A stretch of DNA of 64,000 bases from Roseovarius sp. A-2 (GTDB lineage Bacteria > Pseudomonadota > Alphaproteobacteria > Rhodobacterales > Rhodobacteraceae): the NCBI RefSeq assembly GCF_002072155.1, contig NZ_BDIY01000019.1, positions 1 through 64,000 on the forward strand. Reading direction: 5' to 3'. Below, piece after piece: positions 25,078 to 33,724 of the stretch (the stretch's first letter is position 1; each line of letters starts with the position of its first letter). The notes under the pieces were generated by a model. The model was given only the letters and a program-made list of their open reading frames with translations, was not told the origin of the DNA and did no database searches. Position numbers and translations under genes: made by a program.

Positions 25078-26079
25078 TCACATCGCGGCGAGTGCCTCGA
25101 CCAGCTTGCCTGGCCCGAAGCGATACGGATCGGTCGCGGGCAGGCCCATCTCTGTCTCGACCTTGTCCAGATAGGCGCGCGCCTCGGCCTCGTTCATGTG
25201 CTGCGTGTTGACCGATACGCCAACCACCTGACACGCGGGATTGGCGACCCGCGCCAGCGGCAGCGCGGTGTCGCGCAACTGCTCCAGAGAGGGCAGGGTG
25301 TATCCAGGCAAACCGCGCATATGGGCGCGTGTCGGCTCGTGGCTGAGGATCAGCGCATCGGGCTGCCCGCCATGGATGAGCGCCATGGTCACCCCCGAAA
25401 AGGACACGTGAAAGAGGCTGCCCTGCCCCTCGATCAGGTCCCAGTGATCGGGGTCATTGTCGGGTGTCAGCCACTCCACCGACCCGGCCATGAAATCGGC
25501 GACAACGGCGTCGAGTGGCACGCCGTTCCCGGTGATCAGGATGCCGGTCTGCCCGGTGGCGCGAAAGGTCGCCTTCATACCGCGCGCGTGCATCTCGCGC
25601 TCCATCGCCATCGCGGTATACATCTTGCCGACCGAACAATCGGTGCCCACGGCCAGACAGCGCTTGCCGCGGCGTTTGGTGCCATCCGCGATCGGATATT
25701 TCACCGACGGCACCCGCACGTCATGCAACTTGCGCCCGGTCGCCTCGGCCACGGCCTTCAGATCGGGCTCGTCGTGCAGCAGGTTGTGCAGCCCGGAGGC
25801 GAGATCGAAGCCCTCCTCAAGCGCGGACACCAACACCTTCTTCCATTCGGGGCTAATGATGCCACCGCGATTGGCAACGCCGATAACGAGGGTGCGCACA
25901 CCGGCGGCTTTCGCCTCCTCCAGCGTCATGTCGGTCAGACCCAGATCGGCCCCGCAGCCGGGCAGCCGGAACTGGCCCAGGGCATTCTCGGGCCGCCAGT
26001 CGCGGATGCCGATGGCCACCTTGGCGGCCAGCATGTCGGGCGCATCGCCCAGAAACAACAGATAGGGGGTCTCGATCAT
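25078..26079 (-). CDS. dgcN: DgcN-type D-glutamate N-acetyltransferase (DUF1611)
   Basis: 333 residues of the DUF1611 family, whose marine members include DgcN, reported to N-acetylate D-glutamate. Features: a Rossmann-like N-terminal domain (TPYLLFLGDAPDMLAAK), a P-loop-like CLAVGTDCSVGKMYTAMAM, and EGQGSLFHVSFSGVTMALIHG then ILSHEPTRAHMRG. The start MIETPYLLFLGD is preferred to an ATG six codons earlier. Its usual partner DgcA (dipeptide-epimerase fold, acts next in the pathway) is not in this window; the downstream side is an IS6-derived element. Divergent from mcl1. Confidence 0.82.
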   Translation of the reverse strand: MIETPYLLFLGDAPDMLAAKVAIGIRDWRPENALGQFRLPGCGADLGLTDMTLEEAKAAGVRTLVIGVANRGGIISPEWKKVLVSALEEGFDLASGLHNLLHDEPDLKAVAEATGRKLHDVRVPSVKYPIADGTKRRGKRCLAVGTDCSVGKMYTAMAMEREMHARGMKATFRATGQTGILITGNGVPLDAVVADFMAGSVEWLTPDNDPDHWDLIEGQGSLFHVSFSGVTMALIHGGQPDALILSHEPTRAHMRGLPGYTLPSLEQLRDTALPLARVANPACQVVGVSVNTQHMNEAEARAYLDKVETEMGLPATDPYRFGPGKLVEALAAM

Positions 26080-26337
26080 GGCAGATGCTCCAAGCATTCG
26101 GAATTCAGGGGAATTTCCGACGAGTCAAACGCGATTTCATACGTATTTCAATGCGAAAGGCAGAAATATCGCATGATCCTGTCGCGAATTATCCTCGCGC
26201 TCGAATTTTCTGCGATCCGTGCCAAAGCCTGACTAGCGTGATCTGCGACGGAAAAGCCGCTTGCGGAGCGGCGCGCAATTTCATACCCAAAGCCGCGACG
26301 TTCACGTAATTTCCTTAACCAACGGAGCGACCCCAAG

Positions 26338-27297
26338 ATGAGCTTTCGCCTGCAACCGACGCCCCCCGCCCGTCCGAATCGCTGCCAGCTGTTCGGCCCC
26401 GGCTCCAACACCAAGCTGTTCGAGAAAATGGCGGCGAGTGCTGCGGACGTGATCAATATCGACCTTGAGGATTCAGTGGCCCCCACCGACAAGGACGTGG
26501 CGCGCAAGAATACGATTGAGGCGATCAATGAGGTGGAATGGGGCAAGAAAACCCTGTCGGTGCGCATCAACAGCCTCGATTCTCCGTTCTGGTATCGCGA
26601 TGTGGTGGACCTGCTTGAACAGGCCGGTGACCGGCTCGATCAGATCATGATCCCCAAGGTGGGATGCGGCGGGGATATCTATGCCGTCGACGCGCTCGTC
26701 ACCGCAATCGAGGCCGCCAAGGGGCGCAGAAAGCGGATCGGTTTCGAGGTGATCATCGAATCCGCCGCCGGCATCGCCCATGTTGAGGAGATCGCCGCCG
26801 CCAGCCCCCGCATGCAGGCGATGAGCCTGGGTGCCGCCGATTTCGCGGCTTCGATGGGCATGTCCACCACCGGCATCGGTGGCACGCAGGAAGATTACTA
26901 CATGCTGCATGAGGGCGCAAAATACTGGGCCGACCCGTGGCATTGGGCGCAGACCGCGATTGTTGCGGCCTGCCGCACGCATGGTATCTTGCCGGTCGAT
27001 GGTCCGTTCGGCGATTTCTCGGATGATGAGGGCTTTCGCGCGCAGGCGCGGCGCTCAGCCACCCTCGGGATGGTTGGAAAATGGGCGATCCACCCCAAGC
27101 AGATCGCGCTCTCCAACGAGATTTTCACCCCGTCCGACGAGGCGGTCGCGGAAGCGCGTGAGATTCTTCAGGCGATGGAAGAGGCGACCGCACGCGGCGA
27201 AGGCGCCACCACCTACAAGGGTCGCCTCGTCGATATCGCCTCGATCAAGCAGGCCGAGGTGATCGTGCGTCAGGCCGAGATGATCGCAGGGCAATAA
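26338..27297 (+). CDS. mcl1: L-malyl-CoA / beta-methylmalyl-CoA lyase
   Basis: 319 residues, matching Mcl1 of Rhodobacterales, a CitE-fold lyase that cleaves malyl-CoA and beta-methylmalyl-CoA in the ethylmalonyl-CoA pathway of acetate assimilation. Motifs: LFGPGSNTKLFEKMAAS, VINIDLEDSVAP (metal Asp/Glu), IMIPKVGCGGD, FEVIIESAAGI and GKWAIHPKQIALSNEIF. It begins at MSFRLQPTPPARP after an AACGGAG element. A terminator hairpin follows the stop. Confidence 0.93.
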   Translation: MSFRLQPTPPARPNRCQLFGPGSNTKLFEKMAASAADVINIDLEDSVAPTDKDVARKNTIEAINEVEWGKKTLSVRINSLDSPFWYRDVVDLLEQAGDRLDQIMIPKVGCGGDIYAVDALVTAIEAAKGRRKRIGFEVIIESAAGIAHVEEIAAASPRMQAMSLGAADFAASMGMSTTGIGGTQEDYYMLHEGAKYWADPWHWAQTAIVAACRTHGILPVDGPFGDFSDDEGFRAQARRSATLGMVGKWAIHPKQIALSNEIFTPSDEAVAEAREILQAMEEATARGEGATTYKGRLVDIASIKQAEVIVRQAEMIAGQ

Positions 27298-27304
27298 CCT
27301 TGGC

Positions 27305-27331
27305 AGGGGCGGCCCAAAGGGTCGCCCTTTT
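27305..27331 (+). terminator. Terminator after mcl1
   Basis: GGGCGGCCC-AAA-GGGTCGCCC stem followed by TTTT, eight bases after the mcl1 stop. It separates mcl1 from the ccdAB pair. Confidence 0.75.
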
Positions 27332-27368
27332 CGGTATTGGTGCAGGGCTCTTGTCAGGGGCCCGTGCG

Positions 27369-27539
27369 ATGAAGTTCAATGTGTCATTCATCAGTGAAGC
27401 GGCCCTGGCCGCAGCGGTTCAGAAAAAGCAGGCGCGCGCCTGGGGCCAAGAGAATGCTGAGGCCATCCAGGAACGCCGCAGCGGGATCGAGGGTAACGCC
27501 CTGCCGCTCGCCGATCACCAGATCCTCAAGAACGACTGA
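27369..27539 (+). CDS. ccdA: CcdA-type antitoxin
   Basis: 56 residues starting MKFNVSFISEAALAAAVQKK. The C-terminal half AWGQENAEAIQERRSGIEG then NALPLADHQ is the conserved toxin-binding tail of type II CcdA antitoxins (RxWxxEN.EAI...NGxPL). Its stop overlaps the next start as TGATG, the usual coupling for a toxin-antitoxin pair. It should neutralise CcdB and, with it, repress its own promoter. Placed in the gap between mcl1 and the convergent oligopeptide operon, which suggests acquisition. Confidence 0.82.
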   Translation: MKFNVSFISEAALAAAVQKKQARAWGQENAEAIQERRSGIEGNALPLADHQILKND

Positions 27540-27835
27540 TGGCTCAGCTCCACGCTTGCCGCCTGCCGAGCGAAATTCTTGTTCTCGATTTGCAGACCGA
27601 TCTGATCGACGTCGGATCGCGGATCGTGGCCCGGCTGATTCCGTTGAGCAACGGGCCGCGCCCTTTGACCCGGCTTGAACCGATTTTCGAGTTCGACGGC
27701 CTACCGCATGTCCTGCACCTCGCGGAAATGGCCGCTGTCAGATCGAGTGCGGTGTCCAGCGCCGCCGTCGCTGATCTCACCAACCGCGATTACGAAATTC
27801 GCGGCGCGCTCAACATGGGTTGCTTAGGGTTCTGA
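27539..27835 (+). CDS. ccdB: CcdB-type toxin (gyrase inhibitor)
   Basis: 98 residues, the normal CcdB size. Family features: MAQLHACRLPSEI, VLDLQTDLIDVGSRIVARL, RLEPIFEFDGLPHVLHLAEM and the C-terminal NRDYEIRGALNMGCLGF, close to the usual R..I..ALD.LF.GI tail. The C-terminal Trp-Gly-Ile-type end that poisons gyrase in F-plasmid CcdB is replaced by CLGF, so gyrase poisoning is not assured. It converges on the oligopeptide ATPase gene with an 11-base gap. Confidence 0.82.
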   Translation: MAQLHACRLPSEILVLDLQTDLIDVGSRIVARLIPLSNGPRPLTRLEPIFEFDGLPHVLHLAEMAAVRSSAVSSAAVADLTNRDYEIRGALNMGCLGF

Positions 27836-27846
27836 GCGAAAAGACC

Positions 27847-29949
27847 TTATTCCGCCGCGATCTTGATCACCGGCTCCATCCGGTCGAGCATCTCTTGTGA
27901 CAGGTGGCATTTGACCTGATGGCCGGGGGCGAGGTCGCGCACCGGAGGCACCTCTCTCTCGCAGAGCCCGTTCGGTACCTCGGATTTCCAGCGGCAGCGC
28001 GTCTGAAACGGGCAGCCGGGCGGCGGATTCATCGCCGAAGGCACATCCCCCTCCAGCACGATATGGCGCTTTTCGACACTGGTATCGGCGATCGGCACCG
28101 CCGACAGGAGCGCCTCGGTATAGGGGTGATAGGGGGGTGAAAAGACCTGATCGGTTGTGCCCAGTTCGACCACATGTCCCAGATACATCACCATCACACG
28201 GTCGCTGAGATAACGCACGATGCTGAGATCATGAGAAATGAAAAGCAATGTCGTCTTCTGCTTGCGCTGGATCTCCATCAGCAGGTCGGTCACCGCCGCC
28301 TGTACGCTTACATCGAGCGCCGAGACGGGCTCGTCCGCCACCACGATGCGCGCGCCGCCGGCAAAGGCGCGGGCGATGCCGACACGCTGTTTCTGCCCAC
28401 CCGAAAGCTGACGTGGCATGCGGTCGGCGAATTCGCGCGGTAGCTTGACCAGATCGAGCAGGCGCAGCATCTCGTCGCGGCGTTCCTGATCCGATGCGCC
28501 GATGCCGAACACTTCGAGCGCGCGGATGATCTGGCGGCCCACGGTCATCGACGGGTTGAGCGTATCGAACGGGTTCTGGAACACCATCTGCACATCCGCC
28601 ACGGTCTGCGTGTCCCGCCTTTCAATGGGAATGTCCTCGATATTGCGGTTGTCGAGCAGGATCTGCCCTTCGGTCGCCGTCTCCAGGCCCATCAGCACCT
28701 TGGCGAAGGTGGATTTTCCGCAGCCCGATTCGCCGACAATGGCCAGCGTCTCGCTCTCGCGCGCCTCGAAGCTGAGGGTCTCGTTGGCCTTGACCACCTT
28801 TTTCGCGCCGCCCCCGCCGAAAAGCGCGTTGGCCGCCACCTCGTAATATTTCTTGAGCTTGTCCATCTTGAGCACGACCTGGCCCGGCTCGCCCGCCTCG
28901 TGCTGCGCCATCGCCTCCACGGGGGCGTGCCAGTCGATGTCGCGGTAGCGCAGGCAGCGGGTGAAATGCCGGTCGTTGTCTTCGATCACCGCCATGGGGA
29001 TGTCACCGGCATCGCATTGCCCGCTCTGGAAATAGTCGCAGCGCGGCCCGAAATTGCACCCCTGTGGCCGCTCATGCGGCAGGGGAAAGTTGCCGGGAAT
29101 GGCCTTGAGCGGGCGGCTGTTCTTGTTTGCGCCGGGCAGCGGGATCGAGCGAAAGAGCGCCTGCGTGTAGGGGTGCTGCATCTTGTCGAACACGTCCGTG
29201 ATGCTGCCGGTCTCCACCGCCTCGCCGGAATACATCACGCAGATGCGGTCGCAGGTTTCCAGCACGAGCCCGAGATTATGCGAAATGAACAGCATCGAGG
29301 TGCCGTATTTGCGCCCCAGATCCTTGACGAGGTCCACCACCGCCGCCTCGACCGTCACATCGAGCGCGGTGGTCGGCTCGTCGAGAATGAGCAGCGACGG
29401 CTTGGACATCAGCGCCATGGCGATGACGATGCGTTGTTGCTGCCCGCCTGAGAGCTGATGTGGATAGCTTTTCATGATCCGCTCGGGATCGGGCAGCTTG
29501 ACGTCGTTCACAACCTCGAGCGCGCGCGCCCAGGCGTCTTTCTCGGAAATACCCTCATGGATCATCGGCACTTCGATCAGCTGACGGCCCACCTTCATGG
29601 CGGGGTTCAGCGACGCCATCGGCTCCTGATAGATCATCGCGATCTCGTTGCCGCGAATGTGGCGCAGCTCCGCCGCGCTTATCTTGCTCAGATCCTGACC
29701 CTTGAAACGGACCGAGCCGCTGACGATACGACCGTTGACGCCCAGATCCTGCATCACGCCAAGCGCCACGGTGGATTTGCCGCAGCCGGATTCGCCCACC
29801 AGCCCCACGGCCTCGCCCGGCTGCACGGCGACGGAAAAATCCATCACCGCCGGGATTTCCCGCAGGCGGGTGAAAAAGGAAATCGACAGGTTCTCGATCT
29901 CGAGGATCGGTCCGTCATAGTCCGGCTTGGCCATGTCCATCTCTTTCAT
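27847..29949 (-). CDS. Fused oligopeptide ABC transporter ATPase (DppD-DppF type)
   Basis: 700 residues: two complete ABC ATPase domains in one chain. The first (about residues 10-330) has VGLVGESGCGKST, HQLSGGQQQRIVIA and LLILDEPTTALD; the second (about 365-640) has LAIVGESGCGKST, RQLSGGQKQRVGIARAF and IVVADEPVSALD. Each is followed by the Cys-rich oligopeptide-type tail (CNFGPRCDYFQSGQCD and CPFQTRCRWKSEVPNGLC) that may hold a metal cluster. I give the longest ATG; starts at codons 4 or 6 are possible. Last gene of a permease operon; no binding-protein gene is adjacent. Confidence 0.88.
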   Translation of the reverse strand: MKEMDMAKPDYDGPILEIENLSISFFTRLREIPAVMDFSVAVQPGEAVGLVGESGCGKSTVALGVMQDLGVNGRIVSGSVRFKGQDLSKISAAELRHIRGNEIAMIYQEPMASLNPAMKVGRQLIEVPMIHEGISEKDAWARALEVVNDVKLPDPERIMKSYPHQLSGGQQQRIVIAMALMSKPSLLILDEPTTALDVTVEAAVVDLVKDLGRKYGTSMLFISHNLGLVLETCDRICVMYSGEAVETGSITDVFDKMQHPYTQALFRSIPLPGANKNSRPLKAIPGNFPLPHERPQGCNFGPRCDYFQSGQCDAGDIPMAVIEDNDRHFTRCLRYRDIDWHAPVEAMAQHEAGEPGQVVLKMDKLKKYYEVAANALFGGGGAKKVVKANETLSFEARESETLAIVGESGCGKSTFAKVLMGLETATEGQILLDNRNIEDIPIERRDTQTVADVQMVFQNPFDTLNPSMTVGRQIIRALEVFGIGASDQERRDEMLRLLDLVKLPREFADRMPRQLSGGQKQRVGIARAFAGGARIVVADEPVSALDVSVQAAVTDLLMEIQRKQKTTLLFISHDLSIVRYLSDRVMVMYLGHVVELGTTDQVFSPPYHPYTEALLSAVPIADTSVEKRHIVLEGDVPSAMNPPPGCPFQTRCRWKSEVPNGLCEREVPPVRDLAPGHQVKCHLSQEMLDRMEPVIKIAAE

Positions 29950-29963
29950 CGTTTTTTAAATAC

Positions 29964-31148
29964 TCAATCCCGCAGGCTTTCCTCGCGCAGACCGTCGGCC
30001 AGCAGATTGAGCCCCAGAACAAGGCTCAAAAGCGCGAAGGCAGGCGGCAGGGCGGGGTGGAGATACATCGACAGGAGCTTGCGCCCCTCGTTGATCGTGC
30101 TGCCCCAATCCGGGCTCTCGGGGCTGAGGCCGAGGCCGAAGAAGCCGAGCGTGCCGAGCAGGATCGTCGTATAGCCGATGCGCAGGCAGAAATCGACCAG
30201 CAGAGGCCCGCGCACATTGGGCAGGATTTCCCACAGCATGATATACCACGGCCCCTCGCCCCGGGTCTGCGCGGCGGCGACATAGTCGCGGGTTTTGATA
30301 TCCATGGTGAGGCCGCGCACGATGCGGAACACGGTGGGCGAGTTGACGAAGACCACCGCCACGAACACCACGAGCAGGTTGGGTGGAAAGCTTACGAGGC
30401 CGAGCGGATCGGCATTCCACGCGATGCCCGAATAGAGCCAGAGCCCAACCACCAGCGTCGCGCCGACATAGAGGTTACGCGTCGCGGGCTGCGTGTGAAA
30501 GCGCGAGTTCCACAGGAGCACGAGGAACACGATGGGAAAGATGAAGAGCACGGCGGCCATATAGACCGGGATGCCGGTCAGCACGATCTCGGGGGTGACC
30601 AGCAGGTAGAAGAGCAGGATCACGGGAAAGGCGAGGATCAGGTTGGCGAGGAAGGACAACAAGGTGTCGAGCTTGCCACCGTAATACCCCGCCGGAAGGC
30701 CGAGCGTGATGCCCACCATGAAGGCGAAGAGGCTGGCAAAAGGCGCGATCTTGATCACCTCCCAGGCGCCAACAATCATGCGGCTGAACACGTCGCGCCC
30801 CAGATTGTCGCCGCCCAGCAGGTAATAGGGGTAGGCATCCGGCGCGACCTCGCCCATCAGCTTGGTATAGGGTGTGCCGGGGACCTTGTTCTTCATCGAG
30901 GCCGATTGGTCGAGCACGTCATGCGTGGTGATCAGATCGAAAGCGCCACCGAGGATGCCGGTGAACACCCAGAACATCACGAGGGCAAAGCCGGCCATGC
31001 CAATGGGGCTGTCAAAGAGCTTGCCATAAAGCCCGAGCCGCCGCTTGAAAGTGATCGACAGAGCAAAGGTGGCGATGAGCGCGATCCAGACGGGCGTGAA
31101 CTGCCCCAGTATCCGCAGGATGATCTCGGCCCAGCTTAGTGCATCCAT
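29964..31148 (-). CDS. Oligopeptide ABC transporter permease (DppC type)
   Basis: 394 residues with about eight hydrophobic segments. The start MDALSWAEIILRIL has AGGAAGGG upstream. The family EAA loop appears as RGLTMDIKTRDYVAAAQTRG followed by WYIMLWEILPNVRGPLLVDF, and the C-terminus GLNLLADGLREESLRD is typical of DppC. It is longer than usual because of an insertion between the first segment and the conserved TM domain. It lies 14 bases from the ATPase gene and 151 bases after the DppB-type permease. Confidence 0.87.
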   Translation of the reverse strand: MDALSWAEIILRILGQFTPVWIALIATFALSITFKRRLGLYGKLFDSPIGMAGFALVMFWVFTGILGGAFDLITTHDVLDQSASMKNKVPGTPYTKLMGEVAPDAYPYYLLGGDNLGRDVFSRMIVGAWEVIKIAPFASLFAFMVGITLGLPAGYYGGKLDTLLSFLANLILAFPVILLFYLLVTPEIVLTGIPVYMAAVLFIFPIVFLVLLWNSRFHTQPATRNLYVGATLVVGLWLYSGIAWNADPLGLVSFPPNLLVVFVAVVFVNSPTVFRIVRGLTMDIKTRDYVAAAQTRGEGPWYIMLWEILPNVRGPLLVDFCLRIGYTTILLGTLGFFGLGLSPESPDWGSTINEGRKLLSMYLHPALPPAFALLSLVLGLNLLADGLREESLRD

Positions 31149-31299
31149 GGTTCGACCCTTCCTGTTCTGGCCTGTCCGGCCTCGCATCCCGCCGTGATGT
31201 CCCGGTTCGACCGGGGTATCTCCGCCACGGCCCCGAACCGCAGGAGAGATTGTCCGGTCAAGCCGGACAAGGGCGCGGTCTTTGGGGCAAAATCCGCGC

Positions 31300-32346
31300 T
31301 CATGTTACGCTGATCCGGGGGTTGAGATAGACATATCCGATATCCGATATCAGTTGCGTCACCAGCACGACAACGACGGACACCACCGACACGGCGAGCA
31401 GCAGCTCGATATCGTTGTTGCTCGCCGCCTGAACCAGCGTCCAGCCGAAGCCCTTGTAGTTGAACAGCGTCTCGACGATCACCACGCCGTTCAGCAGCCA
31501 CGGGAATTGCAGCATGATCACCGTGAAGGGTGCGATCAGTGCATTCCTCAGCGCGTGTTTCATCACGATATTGGGGAAACTCACCCCCTTGAGCCGGGCG
31601 GTGCGGATATATTGCGCGGTCATCACCTCGGCCATCGAGGCGCGGGTCATCCGCGCGATATAGCCCATCCCATAGAGCGCGATGGTCAGCACCGGAAGAA
31701 AGAAATTCTCGAAGGTCGGGTTCTCCATCGCGCTGGTCGCCGTGCCCTTGAACCATCTGAGGCCCACGGCGGTGCTGGCGAAGACCGCGATGAACAGCAC
31801 GCCCGAGACATATTCCGGCGTCGCCGTGGTGGTGATCGCTAAGGTCGAGAGCGTCCGGTCGGTGCGCGAGCCTTCACGCATCCCCGCCATGACGCCCAGG
31901 ATCAGCGCCGATGGCACCATCAAGAGCATCACCCAGAACATCAGTCGTCCGGTCAGTGCCAGCTTTTCGCCGATGATCTCGCCCACGTCCTTCTTGAACA
32001 CGGTGGAATGGCCCCAATGGCCCTGCAGGATGCCGCAGAAACGCGGGGCCTCTTCGGCTGGCGTGTCGGGGCCGATGCAACGCCCGCGCAGGGTGCCGTC
32101 CTCGGCCTGGGTTGTCCAGCCGGGCAACACGCCCATCCATTGCCCGTATTTGACCGGCAGCGGCTCAAGATAGCCGTTGCGCCCGAGATAGCTGGCTACC
32201 TCCTCATCGGTCATGCGGAAATTGCCCTGTGTCTTGGCCAGTTTTTCGAGATTGGGATAGAGGTTCGTCAGGAAGAAGACGACAAACGTCAGGCATAGCG
32301 CAGTCAGGATCATAACCCCGAGCCTGCGCAGGATAAACATGGCCAT
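31300..32346 (-). CDS. Oligopeptide ABC transporter permease (DppB type)
   Basis: 348-residue permease starting MAMFILRRLGVMILTALCLT. Hallmarks are FILRRLGVMI, the EAA region TARLKGVSFPNIVMKHALRN and a final DLGYVYLNPRISV-like end (DIGYVYLNPRISVT). A long periplasmic loop (residues about 40-130) contains GYLEPLPVKYGQWMG. First gene of the leftward transporter operon. No DppA-type gene is upstream; ald begins 127 bases away on the same strand. Confidence 0.87.
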   Translation of the reverse strand: MAMFILRRLGVMILTALCLTFVVFFLTNLYPNLEKLAKTQGNFRMTDEEVASYLGRNGYLEPLPVKYGQWMGVLPGWTTQAEDGTLRGRCIGPDTPAEEAPRFCGILQGHWGHSTVFKKDVGEIIGEKLALTGRLMFWVMLLMVPSALILGVMAGMREGSRTDRTLSTLAITTTATPEYVSGVLFIAVFASTAVGLRWFKGTATSAMENPTFENFFLPVLTIALYGMGYIARMTRASMAEVMTAQYIRTARLKGVSFPNIVMKHALRNALIAPFTVIMLQFPWLLNGVVIVETLFNYKGFGWTLVQAASNNDIELLLAVSVVSVVVVLVTQLISDIGYVYLNPRISVT

Positions 32347-32472
32347 TTTTCGCCCCCCGTTGGCGTTTTCAGAAAACGCTAGTCTACAGGGCGCGGTCGG
32401 TCCAGCATCATTTGCGACACGGATAGTCGTTTTGCGTCCCCGCACCGGGCGGATCGAGGACGCAGAACACGC

Positions 32473-33585
32473 TCAGAGCAGCGATTTGGGATCGACGGTC
32501 TCGATCCCGAGCGCTTCGCCCACGGCGGCATAGGTCAACTGGCCCGCGTGAACGTTGAGGCCGTTGAGCAGATGCGGATCCTCGGCGCAGGCGCGTTTCC
32601 AGCCCTTGTCGGCAAGCGCCAGCATGAACGGCATCGTGGCGTTGCCAAGCGCCAGCGTTGACGTGCGCGCGACGGCGCCGGGCATGTTGGCCACGCAGTA
32701 ATGCATGATGCCGTCGACCTCGTAGATCGGATCCTGGTGCGTGGTGGCTTTCGAGGTCTCGAAACAGCCCCCCTGATCAATCGCCACATCCACCAGCACC
32801 GCACCGGGTTTCATCATCGCGAACTGATCGCGGCGGACCAGCTTGGGCGCGGCGGCGCCGGGGATCAGCACCGCACCGATCACCATATCGGCGAGCGGCA
32901 GCAATTCCTCCAGCAGGCCGACTGAGGAATAGCCGGTCTTGAACGTGCCGCCGAATACATCATCCAGATAGCGCAGCCGCGGCAACGAGCGGTCGAGCAC
33001 GGTGACATCCGCGCCCATGCCCGCCGCGATCTTGGCGGCATGCGTGCCCACCACGCCGCCACCGATCACGATGACACGGGCCGGGCCCACCCCGGGCACG
33101 CCGCCCATCAGCACACCGCGCCCGCCATTGGCCTTTTGCAGCGTCCATGCGCCGACCTGCGGGGCAAGGCGGCCGGCGACCTCGGACATCGGCGCCAGCA
33201 GCGGCAGGCCGCCCGAGCGGTCCGTCACCGTCTCATAGGCAATCGCGGTGCAGCCCGACGCCAGCAGATCGCGCGTCTGCGCCTCATCGGGGGCGAGATG
33301 CAGGTAGGTGAACAAAAGCTGCCCCTCGCGCAGCATCTTACGCTCGGCGGCCTGGGGCTCCTTGACCTTGACGATCATGTCGGCGGTTGCGAAGATCTCG
33401 GCGGCGGTGTCGATGATGGTGGCACCCGTGGCCTCATAGGCGGCGTCGTCAAAGCCTGCGCCGATGCCCGCGCCCGCCTGAATGATCACCTCGTGACCAT
33501 GGCTCACGGCTTCCTGCGCGGCATTGGGTGTCATGCCGACGCGAAATTCCTGGGGTTTGATTTCCGTGGGGCAGCCGATTTTCAT
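32473..33585 (-). CDS. ald: Alanine dehydrogenase
   Basis: 370 residues, the normal Ald length. It interconverts L-alanine and pyruvate plus ammonia with NAD. Motifs: MKIGCPTEIKPQEFRVGMTP, IVKVKEPQAAE (catalytic Lys), LFTYLHLAPD (catalytic His), NAD-binding VIVIGGGVVGTHAAKIA and VDVAIDQGGCFE. GGAGAACC precedes the ATG at 33585. Divergent from an Lrp-type gene that very likely regulates it. Confidence 0.94.
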   Translation of the reverse strand: MKIGCPTEIKPQEFRVGMTPNAAQEAVSHGHEVIIQAGAGIGAGFDDAAYEATGATIIDTAAEIFATADMIVKVKEPQAAERKMLREGQLLFTYLHLAPDEAQTRDLLASGCTAIAYETVTDRSGGLPLLAPMSEVAGRLAPQVGAWTLQKANGGRGVLMGGVPGVGPARVIVIGGGVVGTHAAKIAAGMGADVTVLDRSLPRLRYLDDVFGGTFKTGYSSVGLLEELLPLADMVIGAVLIPGAAAPKLVRRDQFAMMKPGAVLVDVAIDQGGCFETSKATTHQDPIYEVDGIMHYCVANMPGAVARTSTLALGNATMPFMLALADKGWKRACAEDPHLLNGLNVHAGQLTYAAVGEALGIETVDPKSLL

Positions 33586-33675
33586 GTCAAGGTTCTCCTC
33601 CGATTGACTTAGCATGAGAATGCCGCAGACAGCGCGCAAGGCGGTTGAATTTTTCCTCGTCCAGACGGACTTTTT

Positions 33676-33690
33676 GTGAATAATGTTCAC
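33676..33690. promoter_or_regulatory. Candidate Lrp/AldR operator
   Basis: Perfect inverted repeat GTGAA-TAATG-TTCAC between ald and the divergent regulator gene, 35 bases before the regulator start. Lrp-family proteins bind degenerate palindromes of about 15 bp, so this is the best operator candidate for the pair. Confidence 0.5.
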
Positions 33691-33724
33691 TGGAATTGCA
33701 TTTGCTTCGAAAGGTCTTGTGCGT

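Noticed and set aside
30057-31139. Very long plus-strand frame opposite the DppC-type permease
   Set aside because: His/Glu/Gln-rich composition is what the reverse complement of a membrane protein gives in GC-rich DNA; no start signal.
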